From Sphingomonas endolithica (GTDB taxonomy: Bacteria > Pseudomonadota > Alphaproteobacteria > Sphingomonadales > Sphingomonadaceae): a stretch of 64,000 nucleotides of DNA. Under the pieces are notes generated by a model that ran no database searches, was not told the origin of the DNA, and worked only from the letters and a program-made list of their open reading frames with translations. Both the position numbers and the translations under genes were made by a program. The DNA lies in contig NZ_CP103057.1 of NCBI RefSeq assembly GCF_025231525.1, positions 2,862,501 through 2,926,500 on the forward strand. Direction: 5' to 3'. Positions 1-8,510 of this stretch are shown piece after piece (within the stretch, counting starts at the first letter, position 1; every line of letters begins with the position of its first letter).

Positions 1-12
1 ATTGCCGGGCCG

Positions 13-33
13 GCGCCTAATGGAATCAGGCGC
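13..33 (-). terminator. Hairpin just past the coq9 stop
   Basis: A perfect 6-bp inverted repeat (GCGCCT / AGGCGC, 9-nt loop) directly follows the coq9 stop on the minus strand. There is no clear T tract, so intrinsic termination is only possible; it could be an RNA 3'-end stabiliser. Confidence 0.3.
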
Positions 34-699
34 TTAGACCGCCGGGTAGCGCAATCGGCCGATGAACCGCGAGAGGCTGGGACGATGCTGTCCGCGGCCG
101 AGCAGCCGCGCCTTGGCCTTTTCGAAGGTCATGATGCCGTCGATGCGGCGCGCCAGGAAGGCACGCGTGTCGGCATAGTCCGCGCTGTCATCATCGAGGA
201 AGACGGTGACGGTGGCGCCGTAGACCCCGGCCAGGATCGTGCGCTTGGTATAATGGTTATAGTCAGTCGCCGTGTCGCCCGCCGCGCGCCACATCACGTC
301 GGCCGCATGCCAGGCAAGGCGCGTGGCGGCGGCCAGGTTCTGCGGCATGGCCAGGATCGCCAGTGCGCGGCGCAGCGCCTCGCGGTCACGTGCCACTGCC
401 TCCAGCCGTGCTTCCACCAGCGCGGCAATCTTCTCGCGGATCTTCATCGATGCCAGCCGTTCGGGGGGCAGTGCGACCAGCATGGCGGCATCGACATAAG
501 CGAACCAGGCGGAGATCATGTCGACCGCGCCGCCGGGAAAAGCGAGCAAGGCGACATCGCGATCGACCCCCACCGCGTCCGCTGCGGCGTCCCGCGCGAT
601 ATCGCCCCAGCCGTCAAAGGCGGCATTGGCGGCAAGCAATGGGGCGAGACCGGCGCGGATCTCGTCCAATGTGGCATCGGCAGGCAGCGGTTCGATCAT
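34..699 (-). CDS. COQ9 family protein
   Basis: A 221-residue protein resembling the COQ9 family, which in mitochondria and alphaproteobacteria binds lipid and supports ubiquinone hydroxylation by the COQ7/UbiF step. The C-terminal half shows the family pattern: a WHAADVMWRAAGD stretch, a DYNHYTKR segment and a hydrophobic final helix before a basic tail. Length is normal for the bacterial family. Its ATG overlaps the stop of the upstream DMT transporter (ATGA), so the two are probably co-transcribed and translationally coupled. A role at the inner membrane in ubiquinone synthesis is inferred from family membership only. Confidence 0.85.
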   Translation of the reverse strand: MIEPLPADATLDEIRAGLAPLLAANAAFDGWGDIARDAAADAVGVDRDVALLAFPGGAVDMISAWFAYVDAAMLVALPPERLASMKIREKIAALVEARLEAVARDREALRRALAILAMPQNLAAATRLAWHAADVMWRAAGDTATDYNHYTKRTILAGVYGATVTVFLDDDSADYADTRAFLARRIDGIMTFEKAKARLLGRGQHRPSLSRFIGRLRYPAV

Positions 700-1604
700 G
701 ATATGTCCTTCGCCGCCATTCTAGGCCCGGCATCGGCGGGTGCAACCGCAGGCGTGCGCCGGACCAGCACCAGCGCTACCGCCACGAGGCCTGCGCCGAT
801 CAAATCGGGGAAGCCCAGCCGTTCGTCATACACGATCCAGCCGATCGCCGCGGCGACCACCGGCTGCGTCAGCAATGCCAGCCCGACGACCAGCGGCGAC
901 AAACGCCCCAGCGCGTAGATCATCAGCCCCTGGCCGATCAGCTGGCTGGCCAGTGCCAGGCCGACCAGCGGGGTCCAGTCGTTGGGCATCACCTTTTCAC
1001 CCAGGGCCAGGGCGAACACCAGCAACGGCACGATCCCGGCAATCGTCGATAGCGCCAGCGCGGGCAGCGGCGCCATCGTGTCGCGCGCCCGCGCCATGCA
1101 GATGAAGTACAAGGTGTAGAGAATGCCAGCGAGCAGGCACAGCAGGTCGCCGGCCAGATTACGCGGGTTGAGGCTGTACGACTGGCCCATCAGCAACGCC
1201 GCGCCGATCGCCGCCAGCAGCAACGCCACGCCTTGCATGCGACTGGGCCAGGCGCGAGCGATCAGGAAGCCGTAGAGCGGGAAGATCAACGTCGCCGAAT
1301 TGCCGAACAAGGTCGCATTGGCAAGCGTCGTGCGCAGGATGCCGAGGTGCCAGCTAGCAAGATCCGCCGCAAAGCTCACTCCCGCGACCGCCAGCATCAG
1401 CCAAAGCCCGCGACCGAGCCCGGTCGGCCGCCACCCGGTACCGAATGCCGCCGCCAGCAGTACCGGTGCCGCCAGCGTCACGCGCCAGAAGCCTGCGGCG
1501 ACCGGCCCGGTATCTGCCATGCGCACGAACCATGGGCCGAAAGCCAATGCGACATTGGCGCCGATCAGTGCGGCGAAAGCGAGCCGGTTGGCACCGCTGG
1601 TCAT
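696..1604 (-). CDS. DMT superfamily transporter (EamA family)
   Basis: A 302-residue, very hydrophobic protein with about ten predicted membrane helices arranged as two EamA repeats, as in drug/metabolite exporters of the inner membrane. The substrate cannot be told from sequence. The open frame continues upstream of 1604, but that part is polar, unlike the family, and overlaps the divergent old-yellow-enzyme gene, so I place the start at the ATG at 1604 before the first membrane helix. The stop overlaps the coq9 start by four bases. Confidence 0.85.
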   Translation of the reverse strand: MTSGANRLAFAALIGANVALAFGPWFVRMADTGPVAAGFWRVTLAAPVLLAAAFGTGWRPTGLGRGLWLMLAVAGVSFAADLASWHLGILRTTLANATLFGNSATLIFPLYGFLIARAWPSRMQGVALLLAAIGAALLMGQSYSLNPRNLAGDLLCLLAGILYTLYFICMARARDTMAPLPALALSTIAGIVPLLVFALALGEKVMPNDWTPLVGLALASQLIGQGLMIYALGRLSPLVVGLALLTQPVVAAAIGWIVYDERLGFPDLIGAGLVAVALVLVRRTPAVAPADAGPRMAAKDIS

Positions 1605-1703
1605 CACGCTGGTTTCGGCCACGTTAGTTTTTCTTGGGGGTTGCGGGATGCATGCCGCGCTGTAGCGCCCTATCTTTGCTGCGTCACAGCAAAAGGAAAT
1701 TTC

Positions 1704-2792
1704 GTGCCCAGCCTGTTCGATCCCATTCAGCTGGGTGCCATTACCGCCCCCAACCGTATCCTCATGGCGCCGCTGACGCGCGGGCGCGCTGATCGCAATC
1801 ACGTGCCGACCGAGATCATGGCCGAATATTATACGCAGCGCGCCCGCGCGGGGCTGATCATCAGCGAAGCGACCGGTATCAGCCGTGAAGGTCTCGGTTG
1901 GCCGTATGCCCCGGGGCTGTGGAACGACGAGCAGGTCGAGGCGTGGAAGCCGATCACGTCGTCGCTCCATGCCGCAGGCGGGCATATCGTCGCGCAATTG
2001 TGGCATATGGGCCGTCAGGTCCACTCCTCGGTGATCGGCGGCCAGCCGGTATCGTCCTCCGCGACCGCCACCGCGGGCCATGCGCACACCTATGACGGCA
2101 AGCAGGAATTCGAGACCGCGCGGCCGCTGCAGATCGACGAGATCCCGCGCCTGCTGGAAGATTACGCCACCGCGACCAAAAACGCGCTCGCCGCCGGGTT
2201 CGACGGCGTCCAGGTGCATGGCGCGAATGGCTATCTGATCGATCAGTTCCTGCGCGACAACGCCAATTTCCGTGACGACATCTATGGCGGCACGAGCGAG
2301 AACCGCGTTCGCCTGATGCGCGAAGTGGTCGAGCGCGTGGCGAGCGTCGCGGGTGCCGACCGCACCTCGATCCGCTTGTCGCCCAATGGCGATTCACAAG
2401 GCGTCGACGACAGCAATCCGGGCAGCTTGTTTACGCTGGCGGCCAAGGCACTCGACGAGATCGGCATTGCTTTCCTCGAACTGCGCGAGCCAGGCCCCGA
2501 GGGTACGTTCGGCCGCACCGACGTCCCCAAGCTCTCGCCGCAGATCCGCCAGGTGTTCAACGGCCCGCTGGTGCTCAATTCCGACTATATGACGGCCGAA
2601 GAGGCGCAGGCTGCAATCGACAGCGGCGTTGCCGATGCGATCGCGTTCGGCCGCCCGTTCATCGCCAACCCGGATCTGCCGGAGCGATTGCGCACCAATG
2701 CGCCACTGGCAACGTCGGAGATGAGCACCTGGTATAGCCAGGGACCGAGGGGCTATATCGACTTTCCGGCGCTGGAGACCGCAGCGGCCTGA
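1704..2792 (+). CDS. Old yellow enzyme family alkene reductase (NemA-like)
   Basis: A 362-residue FMN-dependent ene-reductase of the NADH:flavin oxidoreductase/OYE family, a TIM barrel that reduces activated C=C bonds, for example in enones or nitro compounds. Visible landmarks are the N-terminal SLFDPIQLG and PNRILMAPLTR, the substrate-binding HGANGYLIDQFL (His172 and Asn175 correspond to the family's His/Asn pair, Tyr177 follows) and the C-terminal FGRPFIANPDLP phosphate-binding segment. The start is a GTG at 1704 with an AAGGAA ribosome-binding site 5 nt upstream; the longer upstream frame is not protein-like. It is divergent from the DMT transporter. Physiological substrate unknown. Confidence 0.92.
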   Translation: MPSLFDPIQLGAITAPNRILMAPLTRGRADRNHVPTEIMAEYYTQRARAGLIISEATGISREGLGWPYAPGLWNDEQVEAWKPITSSLHAAGGHIVAQLWHMGRQVHSSVIGGQPVSSSATATAGHAHTYDGKQEFETARPLQIDEIPRLLEDYATATKNALAAGFDGVQVHGANGYLIDQFLRDNANFRDDIYGGTSENRVRLMREVVERVASVAGADRTSIRLSPNGDSQGVDDSNPGSLFTLAAKALDEIGIAFLELREPGPEGTFGRTDVPKLSPQIRQVFNGPLVLNSDYMTAEEAQAAIDSGVADAIAFGRPFIANPDLPERLRTNAPLATSEMSTWYSQGPRGYIDFPALETAAA

Positions 2793-2801
2793 GCTGATGT
2801 G

Positions 2802-2827
2802 CCGGGACGGGGTTAAGTCCGTCCCGG
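2802..2827 (+). terminator. Stem-loop after the OYE gene
   Basis: A perfect 9-bp GC-rich inverted repeat (CCGGGACGG / CCGTCCCGG, 8-nt loop) begins 9 bases after the OYE stop. No T run follows, so it is a probable 3'-end hairpin rather than a canonical intrinsic terminator. Confidence 0.4.
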
Positions 2828-2859
2828 AGTAGAATCACTTTGACTTGATCTATCACCAT

Positions 2860-2930
2860 CCGTTCGTGTCGAGAGAAGTCGAGACACCTGCGCACGGATG
2901 CAGTGTCTCGACTTCGCTCGACACGAACGG
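2860..2930. repeat. Dispersed palindrome, family A (copy 1)
   Basis: A 71-bp imperfect palindrome bounded by CCGTTCGT and its complement ACGAACGG. The arms continue inward as a GTGTCGAG...CTCGACAC match, and an internal GTCGAGACAC pairs with GTGTCTCGAC. Longer relatives with the same terminal octamers lie at 44007-44191 and 51135-51279. It fills most of the gap between the OYE gene and the convergent LysR gene. Confidence 0.7.
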
Positions 2931-2944
2931 TCAGTGGTATTTCG

Positions 2945-3847
2945 TTACAGTTTAGAAGACCGCGTGATGAAATCGACAAAGGCTCGGAGCGGGGCAGGCA
3001 GGTTGCGGCGGCCGGCATAATACAGGAACGGTCCCGAAAAGGGCTGCCACCATTCCTCCAGCACCGGCATCAAAGTGCCGGAATCGAGATGCGGGCGCAG
3101 CCATTCCTCGAACAGGCAGATGATGCCCGAGCCCGCGAGCGCCGCATCGACCGCGAGTTCGACCGCCGCGCCGATCTGCACGACCAGCGGTCCTGTCGGA
3201 TCGACGCGAACGATCTCCCCGTCGCGCTCATATTCCCACGGCTCCATCGTACCGCTCGGCGATCGCCCCCGCAAACAGGCATGATCGAGCAGGTCGCGCG
3301 GATGCGCCGGCGTGCCGTGGCGCCCGAGATAGGCAGGGGCCGCCGCCGTGGCGAAGCGCTGCTGGCGCGGGCCGATCGGCACGGCGATCATGTCCTGCTC
3401 CAGCCGCTCATCGTAGCGGATGCCGGCGTCGAACCCGCCGCCGAGCACATCGACCAGCCCGCTATCGGCGGTCACTTCCACCCGGATATGGGGATAGGCG
3501 GCCAGGAAGGGCGGGATGATCCCTGGCAGGATGAGCCGCGCGGCGCTGACCGGGACGTTCAGCCGCAGCGTGCCTGCCGGCGAGTCGCGGAAGCGGTTCA
3601 CGCCGTCGAGTGCGGCGTCGATCTCCGCGAGTGCAGGCGATAGCTGCGCGATCAACTGCGCGCCTGCCTCGGTCGGTGCGATGCTGCGCGTGGTGCGGTG
3701 AAACAGCCGTACGCCAAGCTTCGCTTCGACGCGGCGTACAGCCTCGCTCAGCCCGGAGGCACTCCCGCCACCGGCACGCGCCGCCTCGCGAAATCCGCCG
3801 GCGCGCGCCACGGCGAGGAAGGTACTGAGGTCACCAAGATCGGCCAT
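2945..3847 (-). CDS. LysR family transcriptional regulator
   Basis: A 300-residue LysR-type regulator: an N-terminal winged helix-turn-helix (about residues 1-60, with VARAGGFREAARAG and an RRVEAKLGVRLFHRTTRS wing) followed by a periplasmic-binding-protein-like effector domain (from about residue 90). The pattern SPALAEIDAALDGVNRFRD...GTLRLNVP is common in proteobacterial LysR proteins of the PA0477/YafC-like group. It is transcribed divergently from the aldo/keto reductase with about 93 bp between starts, the classic arrangement in which a LysR protein controls its divergent neighbour. The effector is unknown. Confidence 0.9.
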   Translation of the reverse strand: MADLGDLSTFLAVARAGGFREAARAGGGSASGLSEAVRRVEAKLGVRLFHRTTRSIAPTEAGAQLIAQLSPALAEIDAALDGVNRFRDSPAGTLRLNVPVSAARLILPGIIPPFLAAYPHIRVEVTADSGLVDVLGGGFDAGIRYDERLEQDMIAVPIGPRQQRFATAAAPAYLGRHGTPAHPRDLLDHACLRGRSPSGTMEPWEYERDGEIVRVDPTGPLVVQIGAAVELAVDAALAGSGIICLFEEWLRPHLDSGTLMPVLEEWWQPFSGPFLYYAGRRNLPAPLRAFVDFITRSSKL

Positions 3848-3940
3848 TGTGCGTGATGTCGCACGGGTCGTGCCGATTGTCCCGGCTAATCACACAGCAG
3901 GAGGAGCCTATATCCGTCACGTACAATCAAGGAACGAGAC

Positions 3941-4828
3941 ATGACGGATATCGGCAAGGCAGGGACTTATCGGCTCGGCGACGCTCAGGTGAAGCGGATC
4001 GGCTATGGCGCGATGCAGTTGGCGGGCCCGGGGGTGTTCGGTCCGCCTAAGGATCGCGACGCAGCGTTGGCCGTGTTGCGTACCGCCGTGGCGGCCGGCG
4101 TCGATCATATCGACACCAGCGACTTTTACGGGCCGCACATCACCAACCAGCTGATCCGCGAGGCGCTGTCGCCTTATTCGGACGACCTGACGATCGTCAC
4201 CAAGATCGGTGCGGTGCGCGGCGCCGATGCCTCATGGAACCCGGCGCTGTCCGCCGAGGAGCTGGCCCAGGCGGTACATGACAATCTGCGCAACCTAGGC
4301 GTCGAGGTGCTCGATGTCGTCAATCTGCGGCTGATGTTCGGGGAAGGACACGGCCCCGCCGAAGGTTCGCTCGAGGCACCATTGACTGCGCTCGTCGCGC
4401 TTCAGCAGCAGGGTCTGGTGCGCCATATCGGCCTTAGCAACGTGACCGCGGCCCAAGTCGCAGAAGGGCGCAAGATCGCCGAGATCGTCTGCGTGCAGAA
4501 CCAGTATAACCTCGCGCACCGCGACGATGACGCGCTGATCGACGAGTTGGCGGCGGCAGGGATTGCTTACGTCCCCTTCTTCCCACTCGGGGGATTTTCG
4601 CCGCTACAGTCCGGCGCGCTGGATGACGTGGCAGCGGACGTGGGTGCTACGCCGATGCAGGTGGCGCTTGCTTGGCTGCTGCAACGGTCGCCGAACATCC
4701 TCGTGATTGCGGGCACATCGTCGGTCGTGCACCTGCGCGAGAACCTGGCCGTTGCGGATCTCGTGCTGCCGGCATCGGCGCTGACCGCGCTGTACGCGAT
4801 CGGAGTCAGTCCAGCGGCACGAACCTGA
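3941..4828 (+). CDS. Aldo/keto reductase family oxidoreductase
   Basis: A 295-residue NADPH-dependent aldo/keto reductase with a TIM-barrel fold. Catalytic residues can be placed at Asp58 and Tyr63 (HIDTSDFYG) and Lys88 (VTKIG). Where many AKRs have a His, this one has a VVNLRLM stretch, a variation also seen in bacterial YakC-like AKRs. A late IAGTSS segment fits the cofactor-phosphate region. The ATG follows a CAAGGAACGAG ribosome-binding site. Divergence from the LysR gene suggests regulation by it. The 3' end overlaps the convergent P450 gene by 23 bp. Substrate unknown. Confidence 0.9.
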   Translation: MTDIGKAGTYRLGDAQVKRIGYGAMQLAGPGVFGPPKDRDAALAVLRTAVAAGVDHIDTSDFYGPHITNQLIREALSPYSDDLTIVTKIGAVRGADASWNPALSAEELAQAVHDNLRNLGVEVLDVVNLRLMFGEGHGPAEGSLEAPLTALVALQQQGLVRHIGLSNVTAAQVAEGRKIAEIVCVQNQYNLAHRDDDALIDELAAAGIAYVPFFPLGGFSPLQSGALDDVAADVGATPMQVALAWLLQRSPNILVIAGTSSVVHLRENLAVADLVLPASALTALYAIGVSPAART

Positions 4829-6179
4829 GCGGCAGCCCGTCGCGGGGCTTGGGGATCGGCCAGGCCTGCCATTGGTCGCCCGATCCCGCGTCCAGTTCGA
4901 TCCGGTAGCGGCCGAGCAGATGCGCCATCAGCAGCTTGATCTGCATCGTCGCGAAATGTAGCCCAAGGCACATGTGCGCGCCGCCACCGAACGGCACCCA
5001 GGCATATTTATGGCGCGCGCGGACCGCCTCAGGCGCGAAGCGTAGCGGATCGAACGTGTCCGGGTCGGGCCAATGCTCGGGCATGCGGTGGGTGTAGCCG
5101 ACATTGATGCCGACATTAGTGCCCGCCGGAATGTCATAGCCGCCAAAGCTGAACGGTTTCAGCGCACGGCGCGGGAGCGACGGCACCGGCGGGATCAGCC
5201 GCAGCGCTTCCTTGAACGCTTGTTCGGTGAGTACCAGGCGGTCGAGCTGGCTATGCGGGATGCCCGCCACATCGTCGCGGCCCAGCGCCAGGATTTCCGC
5301 GCGGATCCGTTCCTGCCACTCGGGGTTGCGCCCGAGCAGCATGACCAGGCTGGTTGCCGATGACGTGATCGTGTCGTGTGCCGCCATCATCAGGAAGTTC
5401 ATGTGATCGGCGATCGCCGCATCGGACAATGGGCGGCCTTCGTCATCCACCGCACGGCAGAATTGCGAGAAGAAATCCTGGCCTTCGCCGGCACGTCGCT
5501 TCGGTATCTCGCGCTCGAACAAGGCGATCAGGTAGGTGCGGGCCTTGACCCCGCGTCGCATCTTGGTGCCGGGCAGCGGCCGGCGGATCGGATCGATCGA
5601 GGCCTGTACTTCGTCGACGAACGCCTGGTTGATGCGATCCGCCTCGGGCCCGAGCGGCATGCCGAAGAAGCTGTCGGCAGCGAGATCGAGCGTCAGTGCC
5701 TTGATCGCGTCGTAGAAGCGGATCGGGCGTCCGCCCCAGCCGCTGACCTGCCGCGCGATGCCGGCATTCATCTGCTCGGCATAATGCCGCATCGGTTCGG
5801 GCTTGAACGCCACCGACAGGACCTTGCGATCGGCGCGGTGATGGTCGAAATCCATCAGCATCAGCCCGCGCGGGAACAGCAGGTTGAGCATCGGGCCCCA
5901 GCCTTGTTCCGACGAGAAGATCTTGTCGCGATCGAACAGGACGAGTTCGTTGGCCTCCGGGCCGATCAGCACGATGTTGGGGCCGCCGAACGTGTTGTTG
6001 CGATAGACCGGGCCATAGGTCTTCGCCATCCGCCTGCCGAAGGCGACGGGATCCTTCAGCAACCGGAGCGTGTTGCCGACGAAGGGCAGGCCGTTCTCGC
6101 CCGGGATCGTATCGAGTACGCCTTTCGCCTGCCGTGGCAGCCAATGTGGATTGGCCTTGAAGCTGTGTGCGAGCGCCAC
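4806..6179 (-). CDS. Cytochrome P450
   Basis: A 457-residue soluble-type cytochrome P450 monooxygenase. All hallmarks are present: I-helix oxygen-binding motif AAHDT (266-270), K-helix ExxR (Glu324-Arg327), a FDPLRF PERF-like segment (376-381) and the haem loop FGGGAHMCLG with Cys404 as haem thiolate ligand. The start is a GTG at 6179 with a GGGAGAGA ribosome-binding site. No ferredoxin or ferredoxin reductase is adjacent, so redox partners must lie elsewhere. The substrate is not evident; a terpenoid, steroid or fatty-acid substrate are all possible. Confidence 0.95.
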   Translation of the reverse strand: MALAHSFKANPHWLPRQAKGVLDTIPGENGLPFVGNTLRLLKDPVAFGRRMAKTYGPVYRNNTFGGPNIVLIGPEANELVLFDRDKIFSSEQGWGPMLNLLFPRGLMLMDFDHHRADRKVLSVAFKPEPMRHYAEQMNAGIARQVSGWGGRPIRFYDAIKALTLDLAADSFFGMPLGPEADRINQAFVDEVQASIDPIRRPLPGTKMRRGVKARTYLIALFEREIPKRRAGEGQDFFSQFCRAVDDEGRPLSDAAIADHMNFLMMAAHDTITSSATSLVMLLGRNPEWQERIRAEILALGRDDVAGIPHSQLDRLVLTEQAFKEALRLIPPVPSLPRRALKPFSFGGYDIPAGTNVGINVGYTHRMPEHWPDPDTFDPLRFAPEAVRARHKYAWVPFGGGAHMCLGLHFATMQIKLLMAHLLGRYRIELDAGSGDQWQAWPIPKPRDGLPLRFVPLD

Positions 6180-6249
6180 GCTATCTCTCCCGTTACTGAC
6201 ATGAGTATAAATAAGCGCCTGGTCAGGCGCAATTGCGCCGTTCTACGGG

Positions 6250-6738
6250 TCAGCGCGGGATCGTCTCTCCCAACGTGTCGAGCCACCGGGTAATTGCCGG
6301 GCGCGCGGTGGTGTTGGCGCTGCTCAGCGCAAGCCCGATGCCACCGAGCAGGAGCATGGCCGGCACGAACGACACCGCGAAGAGGATCAGCACAAATGCG
6401 CAGAGCGCGAGCGCAGCGATCATCCAGTTACCGAGCCGCGCGGCACCGGCATCGCTGAGCGCAATGCTGCGCGGGCCTTTTTCATCTATATGGACGCTGG
6501 TGGTCACAACAGGGCGCCCGGAATCCTCACGAGTGCCGCAGGCAAGAGCGACAAGTATGTCGCGAGACCGCACTATGGCGGCATGAGTGCCAGCGGGGAC
6601 GAGAGATGGGTTGCGCTTCCCGCCCGGCGGCGGTGACGGCGGCAGGCCGGGACGCCCGCCCTCCGCCCACGTGTCGGTCACGACGATCCGCCCCTTACGC
6701 TCCACGATCTTGTAGCGCGGGGGCGGGATATCGGTCAC
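6250..6738 (-). CDS. Hypothetical membrane protein downstream of ribH
   Basis: A 162-residue protein I do not recognise. Its N-terminal third is polar and proline-rich ([18 protein letters not shown] at the start, then a PPSPPPGG stretch). The C-terminal part has two adjacent hydrophobic helices (about residues 103-142), so it is probably inner-membrane anchored. The GTG start at 6738 overlaps the ribH stop (GTGA), implying translational coupling to the riboflavin genes. A link to riboflavin metabolism is only positional. Confidence 0.65.
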   Translation of the reverse strand: MTDIPPPRYKIVERKGRIVVTDTWAEGGRPGLPPSPPPGGKRNPSLVPAGTHAAIVRSRDILVALACGTREDSGRPVVTTSVHIDEKGPRSIALSDAGAARLGNWMIAALALCAFVLILFAVSFVPAMLLLGGIGLALSSANTTARPAITRWLDTLGETIPR

Positions 6739-7157
6739 CGGGCGAACTTGCCTTGCAGCGCGAGCATAGCGAGCGCCGCTTTGGCTGCCTCGCCGCCTTT
6801 GTCCTTCTCGTCCTTCTTGGCGCGGGTCAGCGCCTGGGCCTCGTTCTCGGTGGTGAGGATGCCATTGCCGATCGCGAGGCCATCCATCGACAGCGCCATC
6901 AACCCGCGCGCGCTTTCGCCGGCGACGATCTCGAAATGATAGGTCTCGCCGCGAATCACCACGCCAAGCGCGACATAGGCGGCATAGCGCCCGCTATCTG
7001 AGGCGAGCGCGATCGCACCGGGCACTTCCAGCGCGCCGGGGACGGTGATCGTCTCGTGCTTATGGCCCGCCGCCTCGATCGCGGCGCGCGCGCCCTCCAG
7101 CAGCAGGTCGTTCAGATGGTCGTAGAAGCGTGCCTCGACGATCAGGATATTGGCCAA
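6735..7157 (-). CDS. ribH: 6,7-dimethyl-8-ribityllumazine synthase
   Basis: A 140-residue lumazine synthase that condenses 5-amino-6-ribitylaminouracil with 3,4-dihydroxy-2-butanone 4-phosphate, the penultimate step of riboflavin synthesis. Family landmarks: [14 protein letters not shown] near the N-terminus, [27 protein letters not shown] and [12 protein letters not shown]. The best start is a TTG at 7157 preceded by GGAGGAGACTGAG, one base after the stop of the HTH-RibBX gene; the longer reading upstream is unlikely. It lies in the order ribD, ribE, ribBX, ribH, all on the minus strand. Confidence 0.93.
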   Translation of the reverse strand: MANILIVEARFYDHLNDLLLEGARAAIEAAGHKHETITVPGALEVPGAIALASDSGRYAAYVALGVVIRGETYHFEIVAGESARGLMALSMDGLAIGNGILTTENEAQALTRAKKDEKDKGGEAAKAALAMLALQGKFAR

Positions 7158-7158
7158 C

Positions 7159-8466
7159 TCAGTCTCCTCCCGTGCCCGGAATCGGGCGTTCGCCGACGAT
7201 CGACAGGCCATAGCCTTCCAGCCCGACCAATGTGTGGTGCGTGTTGGTGAGCAGGATCATTTCCTCGACGCCGAGTTCGGCCAGGATCTGCGCGCCGACA
7301 CCGTAATCGCGTAATTCCTCGACCTCGGGTGCGCCGGCGCCCTTGCCTTCGCCGCGCAGGCGGATGAAGCGCGAGATGCTGTCCTTCATCGGGCGATTGA
7401 TCACCACGATCACGCCGCTGCCCGCCTCGGCGATCATTTCCATTGAGCGCGACAGCAATCCCGACCGTTCGTTCTGCTCGCCGAACATGTCGACGAAGAA
7501 GGAGGCGGTGTGCATGCGCACCAATGTCGGCTTGCTCGGATCGATATGGCCTTTGACCAGGGCGATCGTCTCGTCACCGCTGGCCTTGTTGAAGAAGGTC
7601 ATCGCGCGCCAGTCGCCGCCCCATTTGCTGTCGAACGTCATCTCCGCGCGCTTTTCGACCAGATGATCGTGGCGGCGGCGATAGGCGATCAGGTCGCGGA
7701 TCGTGCCGATCTTGAGATTGTGCAGCCGTGCGAAGGCGACCAGATCGTCCATCCGCGCCATCGTGCCGTCGTCACGCATGATCTCGCAGATCACGCCCGA
7801 GGCGTTGAGCCCGGCCAGCCGCGCGACATCGACCGCCGCCTCGGTATGCCCGGCGCGCACCAGCACGCCGCCGTCGCGCGCGACCAAGGGGAAGACGTGG
7901 CCCGGCGTGACGATATCGTCCTTGCCCTTCGACGCATCGATCGCAACCGAGATGGTGCGCGCGCGGTCGGCAGCGGAAATGCCCGTCGTCACGCCATCGC
8001 GCGCCTCGATCGAGGTGGTGAAAGCGGTTTCATGCCGCGTGCCGTTGGCGCGACTCATCAGTTCGAGGCCGAGCGTATCGATCCGTGTCTTGCCGAGCGC
8101 CAGGCAGATCAGACCACGGCCATGCGTGGCCATGAAGTTGATCGCATCGGGTGTCGCCATCTGCGCCGGGATGATCAGGTCGCCTTCATTCTCGCGATTC
8201 TCGTCATCGACCAGGATGAACATCCGGCCATTGCGCGCCTCGTCGATGATCTCCTCGATCGACACCAAGGCCGGCGTGTCGTCATTGGCGAAGATGAAGG
8301 TCTCCAGCTTGCGCAACGTATCGGCGGTCGGATTCCAGTCCGGCTGGTCGAGATCGCGCAGCGTATTGGCATGCAGCCCCGCCGCGCGGGCGAGACCGGA
8401 GCGCGACATGCCACCATCGGTGACGAGGTTGCGCAGCTTCTGGATCAGGATCGTACTCATAGCCAT
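7159..8466 (-). CDS. ribB: HTH-fused 3,4-dihydroxy-2-butanone-4-phosphate synthase with degenerate GTP cyclohydrolase II-like domain (RibBX type)
   Basis: A three-part protein of 435 residues counted from the ATG at 8466 (a second ATG is at 8460). Residues about 13-58 form a small XRE/Cro-like helix-turn-helix ([21 protein letters not shown]). Residues about 68-265 are RibB, which makes dihydroxybutanone phosphate from ribulose 5-phosphate, with [21 protein letters not shown] and ICEI motifs intact. Residues about 270-430 look like GTP cyclohydrolase II (RibA), but the zinc loop is lost: the three ligand cysteines align with Ser322, Glu333 and Ser335, and the catalytic EGRG segment is also missing. 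This matches the RibBX variant described in Proteobacteria, so GTP cyclohydrolase II should be encoded elsewhere. The HTH fusion is unusual for a metabolic enzyme. Confidence 0.92.
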   Translation of the reverse strand: MAMSTILIQKLRNLVTDGGMSRSGLARAAGLHANTLRDLDQPDWNPTADTLRKLETFIFANDDTPALVSIEEIIDEARNGRMFILVDDENRENEGDLIIPAQMATPDAINFMATHGRGLICLALGKTRIDTLGLELMSRANGTRHETAFTTSIEARDGVTTGISAADRARTISVAIDASKGKDDIVTPGHVFPLVARDGGVLVRAGHTEAAVDVARLAGLNASGVICEIMRDDGTMARMDDLVAFARLHNLKIGTIRDLIAYRRRHDHLVEKRAEMTFDSKWGGDWRAMTFFNKASGDETIALVKGHIDPSKPTLVRMHTASFFVDMFGEQNERSGLLSRSMEMIAEAGSGVIVVINRPMKDSISRFIRLRGEGKGAGAPEVEELRDYGVGAQILAELGVEEMILLTNTHHTLVGLEGYGLSIVGERPIPGTGGD

Positions 8467-8472
8467 CAGGTA

Positions 8473-8490
8473 ATCACACCACAATGTGAT
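8473..8490. promoter_or_regulatory. Palindromic operator candidate before the HTH-RibBX start
   Basis: A perfect dyad ATCACA-N6-TGTGAT lies 6 bp upstream of the ATG at 8466, in the 44-bp gap after ribE. Read on the minus strand it directly follows a TTGACG that could be a -35 box. Half-site order (TCACA then TGTGA) is the reverse of a CRP site. Autoregulation by the fused HTH domain is my inference. Confidence 0.4.
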
Positions 8491-8510
8491 CGTCAACGAT
8501 AGAATTCACA

